Source: Rhizobium terrae (lineage in GTDB: Bacteria > Pseudomonadota > Alphaproteobacteria > Rhizobiales > Rhizobiaceae). From it: DNA of 64,000 bases. The notes under the pieces were generated by a model. It made no database searches. It had not been told where the DNA came from and was given only the letters and a program-made list of their open reading frames with translations. The stretch is taken from the NCBI RefSeq assembly GCF_003425685.1, contig NZ_QJKM01000008.1, positions 124,001 to 188,000 on the forward strand. Direction: 5' to 3'. How positions within the stretch are numbered: the stretch's first letter is position 1; every line of letters begins with the position of its first letter. The position numbers and the translations under genes are program-made. Of this stretch, positions 45,537 through 55,083 are shown one piece after another.

Positions 45537-46268
45537 TTATTGCGCCGAGAGATCGATCGGATTGCCGAGATCGCGGGCGACATAATCCTGGATCTGCCTG
45601 ACGATCTGCGCCGCGTGCCTGATGGCGAGTTGATCGGCAAGCTGGACATTGCGGCTCTCGATCGCCGCGATCATCTCCTCATGCTCATCCACATACTGGC
45701 GCGGCAGGCGGTCGTCGAAGGTGCGGTAATAAAGGCGCAGAATGCGCCGGCCCTCGTCGAGAAGCCGCGCGAAGAAGGTCGTGTAATACGGATTGCCGGC
45801 GAGGTCCGCGATCGCCACATGGAATTCGCGGTTGGCCTCGATCATCGCGAACGCGTCGCGGGCCTCGACGGCGGACGTGAACTCCTTCTGCCGGCGGCGG
45901 ATTTCCCCCATGGCGCCCGGCGCGCCGTGCATGGCGGCACCTCGCGTGGTGACGCGGTACATCAGCGTCAGCGCATCGAAATAGGTCGGCAGCGATGCGA
46001 AATCGATCGTCGCGACGATCGTGTTGCGGTTCGGCAGCGTCGTCACCAGGCCTTCGCCGGAGAGCCTGAGCAGCGCCTCGCGGATCGGCGTGCGCGACAT
46101 GCCGAACCGGTCCGACAGGCGCACCTCGTCGAGCGGGCTTCCCGGCGGGAGCGTCATGGCCAGGATTTCCCGGCGCAGGATCGTATAGACGCTCTGGGTG
46201 CCGGAGCCGCGCACGCGGGCCGGTTCCTGAGCAGGGTTGTCGTTTTCCGCCGTATCGCTCGCTGCCAT
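45537..46268 (-). CDS. GntR family regulator with FCD domain
   Basis: The 243-residue protein has an N-terminal winged helix (VYTILRREILAMTLPPGSPLDEVRLSDRFGMSRTPIREALLRL) and a C-terminal FCD domain with metal-type His in REFHVAIADLAG, DEHEEMIAAI and RHAAQIV. It heads the peptidase/dehydrogenase/deaminase operon. A TTGTCGACAG box lies 44 bases upstream of its start, so autoregulation is likely. Confidence 0.93.
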   Translation of the reverse strand: MAASDTAENDNPAQEPARVRGSGTQSVYTILRREILAMTLPPGSPLDEVRLSDRFGMSRTPIREALLRLSGEGLVTTLPNRNTIVATIDFASLPTYFDALTLMYRVTTRGAAMHGAPGAMGEIRRRQKEFTSAVEARDAFAMIEANREFHVAIADLAGNPYYTTFFARLLDEGRRILRLYYRTFDDRLPRQYVDEHEEMIAAIESRNVQLADQLAIRHAAQIVRQIQDYVARDLGNPIDLSAQ

Positions 46269-46311
46269 GCGTTCCCCTGTTAAAAGTGATGGGATCAAGA
46301 TTGCACACGAT

Positions 46312-46321
46312 TTGTCGACAG
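46312..46321. promoter_or_regulatory. GntR-type box TTGTCGACAG upstream of gntR
   Basis: Exact copy of the box at 44204-44213, in the region between gntR and the divergent racemase gene. Confidence 0.65.
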
Positions 46322-46407
46322 GAAATCCCCCTGAGACTTTTTGTGTGGCCCGTTCTGTTCTTTCCGGACCTGCCCGTGTCGAAACGACGCAAGCGGGGGG
46401 CGTTCGG

Positions 46408-46420
46408 CATATGGGATATG
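46408..46420. promoter_or_regulatory. Dyad CATAT-GGG-ATATG upstream of the racemase gene
   Basis: A perfect 5+5 dyad with GGG centre, 68 bases before the racemase start. The same TGGGATAT core recurs upstream of the amino-acid ABC binding-protein gene (51001) and of the hydantoinase-like operon (52330). Confidence 0.6.
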
Positions 46421-46487
46421 CTGGTGCAGCCCGGCTCGCGCTATGCTCCCATCGACCTCTTCCGACCCCGTCTCAGGGAAGCTGCCG

Positions 46488-47138
46488 ATGAGCCGACCCC
46501 CGACCATTCTCGTCATTAATCCGAGTTCGTCCATCCCCATGACCGAGGCGATTTCGACAGGGCTCGACCGGTTCCGCCTGCCCGGCGGACCGGCGATCGA
46601 ATGTTTCGGGATCGCGGAAGGACCGGAATTCATCATGACGGAGGAGGATATCCTCCGCTGCGGACTGCAGGTGGGGGAGGTCGTCGCGAGCCGGCCGGAT
46701 GCGGCGGCGATCGTCATCGCCTGTTACGCCCAGCCCGGGCTTCATCATGCCCGCACGCTGACGAAGGCGCCGGTGATCGGCATCCAGGATGCGGCGGTTC
46801 TGACGGCCATCGGCATGGCTGACCGTTTCGGCGTCATCGCGCTTTCGAAGGCCTCGGTCGCCCGGCACATGCGCAACCTCCGCTGGCTCGGCGTTGAGCA
46901 CCGGCTGGCCGGCGAGGTGGTGCTGAAGCGGGAAGGGGAGGGGGATGATGCGCTGTTCGCAGGGCTCGTCGCGGCGGGCGAAGAGTTGAAGGCAAAAGGC
47001 GCCGAAGTGGCGATCTTCGGCTGCTCCGGCTTCCCGGCCCATCGGGCGCGGCTCGAAGAGGCACTCGGCATCCCGGTCATCGACCCGACCCAGACCGCGA
47101 TCGGCGCCGCGCTCGGTCAGGTGCTGCGTTCGTTTTGA
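46488..47138 (+). CDS. Asp/Glu/hydantoin racemase family protein
   Basis: The 216-residue protein has the two half-site Cys of cofactor-independent racemases: IVIACYAQPGLHHAR (Cys near residue 76) and VAIFGCSGFPAHRARLEEALGIPVIDPT (Cys near 181), with the start ILVINPSSSIPMTEAIS typical of hydantoin racemases. The ATG at 46488 follows AGGGAAG. It shares an upstream dyad with the hydantoinase-like operon, so racemisation of a 5-substituted hydantoin is a good guess. Confidence 0.88.
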   Translation: MSRPPTILVINPSSSIPMTEAISTGLDRFRLPGGPAIECFGIAEGPEFIMTEEDILRCGLQVGEVVASRPDAAAIVIACYAQPGLHHARTLTKAPVIGIQDAAVLTAIGMADRFGVIALSKASVARHMRNLRWLGVEHRLAGEVVLKREGEGDDALFAGLVAAGEELKAKGAEVAIFGCSGFPAHRARLEEALGIPVIDPTQTAIGAALGQVLRSF

Positions 47139-47194
47139 TTCTCGCAATTCCAGATATTTGAAGGGAGGGATCGTCCCAGCCTTGGTGACGTTTC

Positions 47195-47509
47195 CTATTC
47201 TGCTGCCGCAATAGAAGCATCGGCTGATTTTGCAACCAGATTCAGCCGGTAACCAAGTGCATCGGCAACTTTGGCGATCGTGCCGAATTCGGGATTGCCT
47301 TCGCCGCTCAAGGCTTTGTAAAGCGCGGGACGGGTGAGGCCTGTAGTGCGGGACAGCTCGGACATGCCGCGCGCCCGAGCCACTACGCCAAGCGCGCGGG
47401 CGATGTGATTGGGGTCGCCTCCTTCGCTGGCGGCTAGCAGATATTCCGCGATGGCTTCCTCGCTGTCGAGAAATTCGGCGGAGTCGTATACATAGGTCTC
47501 AAGTGGCAT
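47195..47509 (-). CDS. HigA-like addiction module antidote
   Basis: The 104-residue protein has a helix-turn-helix: HIARALGVVARARGMSELSRTTGLTRPALYKALSGEGNPEFGTIAKVADALGYRLNL. This is the COG3636-type antidote of RelE/HigB-like toxins. It would repress the module and neutralise the toxin encoded just upstream. Unusually, the toxin frame now runs 76 bases into this gene. Confidence 0.9.
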   Translation of the reverse strand: MPLETYVYDSAEFLDSEEAIAEYLLAASEGGDPNHIARALGVVARARGMSELSRTTGLTRPALYKALSGEGNPEFGTIAKVADALGYRLNLVAKSADASIAAAE

Positions 47510-47805
47510 TGCCTCAGTCCTTCAATTGTTTCGCCAGTTTCTTGGCGGATATCCTGATCCTGGGTGCTTTTGTCGCCACCGCAAAGCAGTACGTAAACGA
47601 CCGCTCCGTCGCGGAGGAAATAGACCCGGTAACCGGGTCCATAATCGATGCGCAATTCGCTGATCCCCTCGCCAACTGGCTTGACGTCGCCGGGATTGCC
47701 GCCGGCCAGCCGGTCGATGCGGTCAGCGATGCGGGCTTGGGCACGGAAATCTCGGAGCTTTTTAATCCAGTCCGCGAATTCGCGGGTCCGCCTGATCGTG
47801 AACAT
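47434..47805 (-). CDS. HigB/RelE-like toxin with C-terminal frameshift
   Basis: The first about 86 residues are a normal COG3657-type toxin: FTIRRTREFADWIKKLRDFRAQARIADRIDRL, GDVKPVGEGISELRIDYGPGYRVYF and VYVLLCGGDKSTQDQDI. Then the frame leaves the family: it runs on to 123 residues across the antidote start. Deleting one G of GGCGGAT at 47544-47550 would give QDIAKKLAKQLKD and a stop at 47514, just before the antidote ATG, which is the usual ending. So the toxin appears altered or inactive, or the base is a sequencing error. Confidence 0.8.
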   Translation of the reverse strand: MFTIRRTREFADWIKKLRDFRAQARIADRIDRLAGGNPGDVKPVGEGISELRIDYGPGYRVYFLRDGAVVYVLLCGGDKSTQDQDIRQETGETIEGLRQCHLRPMYTTPPNFSTARKPSRNIC

Positions 47806-47894
47806 GGCTTATTGTAATCTATGGAAGACAATTTTCAAGGTGACCCTGATCGAGCTACCTTTTCGTCATATCCACCGTCAGAGTGCTGGGAAAT

Positions 47895-48557
47895 CTACCG
47901 CAGCCGGTGCTCCAGACGGCTGATGATCCGCACGAGCGGCCATAGCACGACGAGATAGATGCCGGCGGCGAGGATCAGCGGCGAGGAGTTGTAGGTGAGC
48001 GATCGGGCAAGGTCGGCGGAGTGGAGCAGTTCCGGCACCGAGACCACGCTGGCGAGCGTCGTCAGCTTCACCAGTTCGATCGTGTTCGACAGAAGATCCG
48101 GCAGCACGTTGCGCACCGCCTGCGGAAAGGTGACGTAAAGAAAAGTCTGGGCCGCCGTCATTCCGGTGGAGCGGGCCGCTTCCACCTGCCCCTTAGGCAC
48201 GCTTTTCATGCCGGCGCGGAAGATCTCGCCGAAATAGCTCGAAGCATTGAGGAAGAAGGCGACGCTGATGGCGGCGAGCGCCGGCACCTGTATCCCAAGG
48301 AAGGGGATGCCTGCATAAACGAAGATGATCAGCACCAGCGGTGGAAAGGAGCGGAAGAAATCGATCGCGACGATGGTCGGCCAGCGGACCGCGCGATGGC
48401 CGGACGTGGCGAGCAGCATGGTGCCGATGCCGCCGGCGACGCCGATCGGGATCAGCACGGCGCAGAGGAGGGCGGTCTGGTAAAGGCCGGCAAGGATCAT
48501 CGGCCAGACGCGGGCCATGACCTGAAAATTGAAGAACTCCTGGGTGAGCATCTCCAT
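47895..48557 (-). CDS. Amino-acid-type ABC transporter permease
   Basis: The 220-residue protein has about five helices and the HisM/GlnP-type EAA loop, VEAARSTGMTAAQTFLYVTFPQAVRNVLPDL near residues 130-160. It is the last gene of a four-gene importer and begins 1 base after the other permease gene. The cargo is discussed under the neighbouring enzyme operon. Confidence 0.93.
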   Translation of the reverse strand: MEMLTQEFFNFQVMARVWPMILAGLYQTALLCAVLIPIGVAGGIGTMLLATSGHRAVRWPTIVAIDFFRSFPPLVLIIFVYAGIPFLGIQVPALAAISVAFFLNASSYFGEIFRAGMKSVPKGQVEAARSTGMTAAQTFLYVTFPQAVRNVLPDLLSNTIELVKLTTLASVVSVPELLHSADLARSLTYNSSPLILAAGIYLVVLWPLVRIISRLEHRLR

Positions 48558-48558
48558 G

Positions 48559-49242
48559 TCAGTGGCCTCCCCACTGATAACGCCGTTCGAGAAGCCGCGA
48601 GGCGACGATCAGCGGCGCGAAGACCAGCACGTAGAGAAAGGCGCCCATGGTGAGCGGCGTGGCGTTGGAGGACATGGAGAGCGCCGAATTCGCCTGGCCG
48701 AGGATCTCGTTGACGCCGATCGCGCTGCCGAGCGCGAGGTTCTTGGTGATCGAGATCGTCCGGTTGGTGAGCGGCGGGATGGCGAGCCTGACCGCCTGCG
48801 GCAGGATGACGTAAAACAGCGTCTGGCCGAAACCCATGCCGGTCGAGCGCGCCGCCATCCACTGGCCGGGCGGAACCGAGGTGATGCCCGCCCAGAACAC
48901 CTCTTCCGAGAAGGCGGCCAGCACCGCGCCGAGCGAGATCCAGAGAACCACGAGGCTCGGCAGCACGATGCCGACATTCGGCAGGCCGAAGAAGATCACC
49001 AGGATGATCGCGAGCGGCGGCAGCGCCCGAAAGATATCGACGAAAAGGATGATCGGGATGTTGATCGCCCGGATGCCGAGCGTCCGGAGCGAGGCGAGCA
49101 GCATGCCGCAGACGATGCCGGTCACCACCACCGCAAGGCCGGCAAGGATCGTCACCCACAGGCCTTCGAGGATCATCGGCCAGTAGCGCGACGCCACGTC
49201 CGCGTTGAAGAAGGTGAAGACGAAGCGGTCCCAGGCGTCCAT
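48559..49242 (-). CDS. Amino-acid-type ABC transporter permease
   Basis: The 227-residue protein has helices starting WPMILEGLWVTILAGLAVVVTGIV and an EAA loop (MAARSTGMGFGQTLFYVILPQAVRLAIPPL) near residues 145-175. It pairs with the following permease as a heterodimer in a polar-amino-acid uptake family system. Confidence 0.93.
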   Translation of the reverse strand: MDAWDRFVFTFFNADVASRYWPMILEGLWVTILAGLAVVVTGIVCGMLLASLRTLGIRAINIPIILFVDIFRALPPLAIILVIFFGLPNVGIVLPSLVVLWISLGAVLAAFSEEVFWAGITSVPPGQWMAARSTGMGFGQTLFYVILPQAVRLAIPPLTNRTISITKNLALGSAIGVNEILGQANSALSMSSNATPLTMGAFLYVLVFAPLIVASRLLERRYQWGGH

Positions 49243-49251
49243 GAACCGCTC

Positions 49252-50015
<764 letters not shown>

Positions 50016-50022
<7 letters not shown>

Positions 50023-50855
50023 TTCGGCGTATGCTCTTTCGGGTCGTAACCCTGGACGCCCGGAGCGCCGTAGCCCGGATAGATCGTCGTGGTCGAAGAC
50101 CCCTTCTTCGGCTCGACCTCGAACCACTTGACGTAGAGCTTGGTCAGCGTGCCGTCCTGCTTCATGCATTCCAGCGCGTTTTCCAGCGTATCGCGAAGCT
50201 CGGTGCGGTCGTTGCGGGTCGGCATCGACCAGGTGAGCCCGGTTTCGTAAAGCAGGGAGTTCTTGAGGCGCGGGTTGTTCTTGACGACCCAGGCGACGAC
50301 CGTGGAGGCCGAGACATTGGTATAGGCGCGGCCGGCAAGGACGGCCTGGACCGCATCCGTGCTGGTGGCGAAGGACTGCGAGGTCCAGCCGTATTTCCCG
50401 GCATTGTCGTTGACCCACTTCTCGTAGATCGAGCCCTTCTGGACGGCGATGACCTGGCCCTTCAGATCTTCGAGCTTGGTGATGTCGGGCTTGTCCTTCA
50501 GCGTCAGGAAACGGTAGTCGGCATCGACGAAACCTTCCATGAACAGCATCTGCTGGGCGCGCTCCGGCGTGATCGTCACGACGGCGGTCAGGAAGTCGTA
50601 GGTGCCGGCCTGCATGGCCGGAATGAGGCCGGCGAACTGGGTGCCTTCGACATCGATCTTGCGGCCGATGCGGCGCCCGATCTCGTCGACGACGTCGATG
50701 TTGAAGCCTTCGAGACCGCCCGAAACCTTCGGCATGGCATGCGGCGCGAAGGTCGCGTCAATGGCCGATTTCAGCGGCGTCTTGTCCTGGGCGATTGCGG
50801 GAACGGCCCCGATCACCGTTGCGGCAAGAAAAAATGCGAGTGTTCTGCGAAGCAT
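50016..50855 (-). CDS. ABC substrate-binding protein, amino-acid family 3 type
   Basis: The 279-residue protein has a Sec signal ([23 protein letters not shown]) and the SBP family 3 pattern: [65 protein letters not shown]. The segment normally contacting the amino acid side chain is unusual ([15 protein letters not shown]), so the ligand may not be a standard amino acid. A TGGGATATG element lies about 146 bases upstream of its start. Confidence 0.92.
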
Positions 50856-51000
50856 GTCCTACCCCTCTTTGCTCAAGTGCAAGGCGTCACACGCTATTCG
50901 GCGCCCTGACGGCTTGAAAGCATTCCCATTCGCCTTCCAGGCCCCAACGTAGAAAATCCAGAAGGCAGGTAGAAAGCTACGAGCAATCCTTCTCACCGGA

Positions 51001-51013
51001 CATATCCCAAATT
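51001..51013. promoter_or_regulatory. Half-conserved ATAT-CCC dyad upstream of the ABC operon
   Basis: CATATCCCAAATT; its reverse complement contains TGGGATATG, matching 9 of 9 bases of the racemase site. The second arm is degenerate. Confidence 0.5.
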
Positions 51014-51067
51014 CCGAACAGAGGATGCCGTAAAACGCTGCCTTTCCGCCGGCAGCCTAAATAATCA

Positions 51068-52270
51068 TCAGGCGTCCATGAGGCCGCCATCGGCGAGAAT
51101 CCGCTGCACGAGGCCTGCTGTGCTCTCGCTGCTCGAACCGCGTTTCCAGGCGAGCGAGAGCTGCATGTCATAGGTTTGCGGCAGGGGAATGGCCGCCATC
51201 TTGTCGTCAAGTCCGAGGATCGCCCATTGCGGCAGGAGCGCGATATATCCGTGCTCGATGACCAGATTGGCTATGACGGGAATGGAGTCGATCTCGACGA
51301 AGGAGAGGAGGGCGCGTTCCGCCGGCTTCAGGATGTCCTCGATCAGCGTCACGAATTTCTGGCGCAGGCCGCTCTTGAGGCTCGGAAGCGCGATCGGCGT
51401 GGTCATCAGCAGGCGCCTCAGATCGGTTTCCCGCCCGCCGATGACGCCGGCGGAACCAACGACCGCGAGGCTGGAGCGCGACACGACCCGGTGATCGATC
51501 CCGGCCGGAACTTCCACCGTGTCGAGAAGAACGACGTCGTAAAGCCGGTTGTTGAGGCCCGCCAGCAGTTCTTCCGCGTTGGTGCTGGAGATGTAGAGCG
51601 GATTGCGCGGCTGCCGGAGCGGCCATTCGGCGGCCAGGAAGGCGAGGATCTTGGCGATCCGGCTTTCGCGGCCGAGCGGCGTCACCGAACCGAGATGGGT
51701 CATCATGCTGGCGCGGCGAAAACGGTCGCCGGCGCGGTCGGATATCCGCAGCCAGATCGTTTCCAGGTCTTCGGCAAGCGAGAGGAATCGCGTGCCGACC
51801 GGAGTGGGCACGGCGCCGGAGGCGGTGCGTTCGAGCAGCGTCAGGCCTGCATCCTGTTCGAGGCTCCTCAACTGCCGGGTCAGTTGAGGCTGGCCGATGC
51901 CGATCTCGATCGCGGCGCTGCGGATGCTGCCGGTGCGCGCCACGACGATGAAGCGGGACAACGCCAGCAGGGACACCGAAATGCGGGCCGCGTGGCGCTC
52001 GACCGACGTTTCCTCCGGCGTTGCCGAAAGGGCGGCGAGTTCGAGGATGAGATCTGCGGCGCGGGAAAGATCGCGGCCGAGCCTGCGGCCTTCGAGCGTC
52101 GGAAGAATGCGATTGCCGGTGGTCGTCGTCAAAGGCGTTGCTATATGGGACTGCAGGCGCGAAAGGGCGGCCGAAACGCTGGCGACGGGTCTCTCCAGCG
52201 CCCGCGAGGCTTCCCGCACGCTGCCGAGCGACAGGACGTAATGGGCAATCAGAAGGGTGGCGACATCCAT
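51068..52270 (-). CDS. LysR-type regulator with two tandem HTH domains
   Basis: The 400-residue protein is longer than the usual 300. It has a first LysR-like helix-turn-helix at about 4-65 (LIAHYVLSLGSVREASRALERPVASVSAALSRLQ), a linker, then a second at about 101-160 (LSRFIVVARTGSIRSAAIEIGIGQPQLTRQLRSLEQDAG) leading into a normal co-inducer domain. ATG 52270 is used; a GTG at 52294 has no ribosome site. It is divergent from the hydantoinase-like operon with an ATATGGGATAT dyad between, so it probably controls that operon. Confidence 0.92.
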   Translation of the reverse strand: MDVATLLIAHYVLSLGSVREASRALERPVASVSAALSRLQSHIATPLTTTTGNRILPTLEGRRLGRDLSRAADLILELAALSATPEETSVERHAARISVSLLALSRFIVVARTGSIRSAAIEIGIGQPQLTRQLRSLEQDAGLTLLERTASGAVPTPVGTRFLSLAEDLETIWLRISDRAGDRFRRASMMTHLGSVTPLGRESRIAKILAFLAAEWPLRQPRNPLYISSTNAEELLAGLNNRLYDVVLLDTVEVPAGIDHRVVSRSSLAVVGSAGVIGGRETDLRRLLMTTPIALPSLKSGLRQKFVTLIEDILKPAERALLSFVEIDSIPVIANLVIEHGYIALLPQWAILGLDDKMAAIPLPQTYDMQLSLAWKRGSSSESTAGLVQRILADGGLMDA

Positions 52271-52329
52271 TGCCCAAACTTTCCGCAAGGTCACGTGCCG
52301 GACACGCAGGCCGGTGTAATTCGTTCATG

Positions 52330-52342
52330 ATATGGGATATCC
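52330..52342. promoter_or_regulatory. Dyad GATAT-GGG-ATATC between lysR and the hydantoinase operon
   Basis: A perfect 5+5 dyad with GGG centre, 60 bases from the lysR start and 99 bases from the enzyme operon start. It matches the site upstream of the racemase gene in 11 of 13 bases. Confidence 0.65.
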
Positions 52343-52440
52343 CTCGGCTCTGTAAATTCTCCTATCGTGGCTTTCATCAGCGCCAGAACGGCCGGCCAGC
52401 GCAGCAATCGGGCAGTGCGTCAATCAGGGAGGAATGATCC

Positions 52441-53823
52441 ATGTCGGATTTCGATCTTGTTCTGAAAGGCATGCTCGTCCTGCCGGATCGCGTCGTGCCC
52501 GGCGGCTATGTCGCGGTGCGCGACGGGCTGGTGGCAGACGTAGGGCAGGGGGAGATGCCGGCCGCGAAGGAACGGCACGATCTCGGCGAGGCGCTGATCC
52601 TGCCCGGCGCGATCGACGCCCAGGTGCATTCGCTCTCCCAGAAGAACCAGGAGGACTTCATCTGGTCGACCCGCACGGCGGCTGCCGGCGGCGTCACCAC
52701 GATCGTCGACATGCCCTATGACGAGGGCAATCTCGTCTGCTCGGCGGAGGCGGTGCGCGGCAAGGCGGCCCATGCCGGTGCCCAGGCGCGCGTCGACTTC
52801 GCGCTCTATGGGACCGTCGATCCGGAGGAAGGTTCGAAGCGCATCCTCGAACAGGTGGAGGCCGGCGTCGCTGCCTTCAAATTCTCCACCTTCGGCACCG
52901 ATCCGAAGCGGTTTCCGCGCATTTTCGCGCCGCTGATGGCCGAATGCTTCTCGACAATCGCGCCGACAGGACTGACGGCCGGCGTGCATAACGAAAACGA
53001 CGAATATGTGCGCTGGGCGATGGAAAAGGTGAGGACGTCCGGCATCACGGACTACCGGGCGCATGAAATGTCGCGCCCGCCGCTCACCGAACTGCTCGCC
53101 ATGACAGAGATCTACGAGATCGGTGCGGCGACCGGGTGCCCGGCGCATGTGGTGCACTGCTCGCTCGGCCGCGGATACGAGATCGCCGCGTCCTATCGGG
53201 CGCAGGGCCATCGCGCGACGGTGGAATGCCTGATCCACTACCTGACGATCGACAGCGAGACCGATGCCAAGCGGCTCGGCGGCAAGTCGAAATGCAATCC
53301 GCCGATCCGCCCGCGCGCCGAGGTGGAAAAGCTCTGGCGCCATGTCGCCGCCGGCAATGTGACGCTGCTTTCCACCGACCATGTGAGCTGGTCGCTCGAC
53401 CGCAAGACCAATCCGGACATGCTGGCCAACGCTTCCGGCCTGCCGGGTCTCGAAGCCATGGTGCCGCTTTTCGTCAAGGGCGCGCTGGAACGCGGCGTGT
53501 CGCTGACCTGGGCGGCGAAGTTGATGGCGCTCAACCCGGCGCGGCATTTCCGCATCGACCACATCAAGGGGGCGTTGGAGATCGGCAAGCACGCGGATAT
53601 CGCCGTGCTGACGCCGGAAACGCATGTCTTCGACGCCTCCAGGACCGGCAACAACGTCGTCGGCTGGTCGCCCTATGACGGCATGGCACTGCCCTACAAG
53701 GTGGCTGGAACCTATCTGCGCGGCAAGCTCGCCTATGACGGATCGAAAGTGCTGTCCGAACCCGGCAACGGACACTTCGTCCGGCCGCTGCCGAGCCTGC
53801 CGCTGCAGGGGCTGGCGGCATGA
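52441..53823 (+). CDS. Cyclic amidohydrolase (hydantoinase/allantoinase-like)
   Basis: The 460-residue amidohydrolase has a TIM-barrel metal site: PGAIDAQVHS (D59, Q61, H63), the likely carbamylated K147 in AFKFSTF, H183 in GVHNEND, H239 in HVVHCS and D313 in LSTDHVSW. The first His of the usual D-x-H-x-H is Gln here. The family opens cyclic ureides. It starts an operon with a carbamoylase-like gene, the pair that turns hydantoins into amino acids. AGGGAGGA precedes the ATG. Confidence 0.92.
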   Translation: MSDFDLVLKGMLVLPDRVVPGGYVAVRDGLVADVGQGEMPAAKERHDLGEALILPGAIDAQVHSLSQKNQEDFIWSTRTAAAGGVTTIVDMPYDEGNLVCSAEAVRGKAAHAGAQARVDFALYGTVDPEEGSKRILEQVEAGVAAFKFSTFGTDPKRFPRIFAPLMAECFSTIAPTGLTAGVHNENDEYVRWAMEKVRTSGITDYRAHEMSRPPLTELLAMTEIYEIGAATGCPAHVVHCSLGRGYEIAASYRAQGHRATVECLIHYLTIDSETDAKRLGGKSKCNPPIRPRAEVEKLWRHVAAGNVTLLSTDHVSWSLDRKTNPDMLANASGLPGLEAMVPLFVKGALERGVSLTWAAKLMALNPARHFRIDHIKGALEIGKHADIAVLTPETHVFDASRTGNNVVGWSPYDGMALPYKVAGTYLRGKLAYDGSKVLSEPGNGHFVRPLPSLPLQGLAA

Positions 53824-55070
53824 CGCGCAACCTTCCCGTCAAGGCGGACCGGATCGCGGCGGATATCGATGCGCTTGCCGCCATTACCGAGCCGGACAAG
53901 CCGTGGACGCGGCGCGCCTTCACGCCGATGTTCCTGAAGGGCCGGGACTACCTCATCCGCCGCTTCAAGGAGGCGGGGCTGGAGACGCGCATCGATGCCG
54001 CCGGCAATCTCGTTGGAGTGCGCAAGGGCAAAGGGTATGAGAACGGCGGGGCGAAGGGCACGATCATGCTGGGCTCCCATTCCGACACGGTGCCGAACGG
54101 CGGGCGTTTCGACGGCATCGCCGGCGTCGTCACCGCGCTGGAGGTCGCCCGTGCGTTTGATGAAGCCGGCATCGAATTGGAACACGATCTGGAAATCACC
54201 GATTTCCTGGCGGAAGAAGTCTCGATCTTCGGCGTCTCCTGCATCGGCAGCCGCGGCATGCTGGGCCTTCGCCCCGTGGAATGGCTGGAGCGGCAGGCGG
54301 ATGGGATGACACTGGCCGAAGGCATCCGTCTGGTCGGCGGCGATCCGGCCGTCGCCGGCGGCCGCGACGACATCAGGGCCTTTCTCGAACTGCATATCGA
54401 GCAGGGGCCGGTGCTGGAAAACCGGAATATCGATATCGGCGTGGTGACGGCGATCGCCGGCATCAGCCGTTTCGAGATCACGGTCGAGGGCAGGGCGGAC
54501 CATGCCGGCACGACGCCGATGGGTTCGCGGCGCGACGCGCTCACCTCCGCCTCGCGCCTCGTGCTCGGTGTCGAGCGGATTGCCTCGGAACTGTCGCTCG
54601 GGCCGACGCATTTCGCCGCGACGGTCGGTGAGTTCTCGATGGAGCCGAATGCCGCCAATGTCGTGCCGTCGCATGTGCGCATGCTGATCGACGCGCGCGC
54701 CGAGGATCCGGCGGTGATGGAGACGTTCGGCGAAGCGGTTGGCGCCCTGTGCATTCAGACGGCGGCGAAAAGCGGCGTGACCATCCCGCCGCCGCGCCGG
54801 ATTTCCAACAACCCCGCCACGCCCATGGCGCAGGCGGTTGTCGCGCTGTTGGAGGAAAGTGCAGCCGCAATCGGCGCTTCGAGCCGCCGCATGGTCTCCG
54901 GCGCCGGGCATGATGCGGCGTTCCTCGCCAAGGTAGCGCCGGCCGCCATGGTCTTTATTCCCTGCCGTGACGGGCGCAGCCACGCCCCCGAGGAATGGGC
55001 GGAAAACGACGATATCGCGCTTGGTGCCGCGGTTCTCTACGAAACGGTCTTGAAGCTGGATCAGCAATAA
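53820..55070 (+). CDS. M20 family N-carbamoyl-L-amino-acid hydrolase-like protein
   Basis: The 416-residue zinc hydrolase has metal-site motifs GSHSDTVPNGGRFDGIAG (H87, D98), AEEVSIFG (Glu pair near 132-133), FLELHIEQGPVLE and a late GAGHDAAFLA. It resembles allantoate amidohydrolase, beta-ureidopropionase and L-N-carbamoylase. The ATG overlaps the hydantoinase-like stop (ATGA). It would release CO2 and NH3 from a carbamoyl amino acid, for example N-carbamoyl-glutamate. Confidence 0.93.
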   Translation: MTRNLPVKADRIAADIDALAAITEPDKPWTRRAFTPMFLKGRDYLIRRFKEAGLETRIDAAGNLVGVRKGKGYENGGAKGTIMLGSHSDTVPNGGRFDGIAGVVTALEVARAFDEAGIELEHDLEITDFLAEEVSIFGVSCIGSRGMLGLRPVEWLERQADGMTLAEGIRLVGGDPAVAGGRDDIRAFLELHIEQGPVLENRNIDIGVVTAIAGISRFEITVEGRADHAGTTPMGSRRDALTSASRLVLGVERIASELSLGPTHFAATVGEFSMEPNAANVVPSHVRMLIDARAEDPAVMETFGEAVGALCIQTAAKSGVTIPPPRRISNNPATPMAQAVVALLEESAAAIGASSRRMVSGAGHDAAFLAKVAPAAMVFIPCRDGRSHAPEEWAENDDIALGAAVLYETVLKLDQQ

Positions 55071-55083
55071 AAGGAGCATGGGC

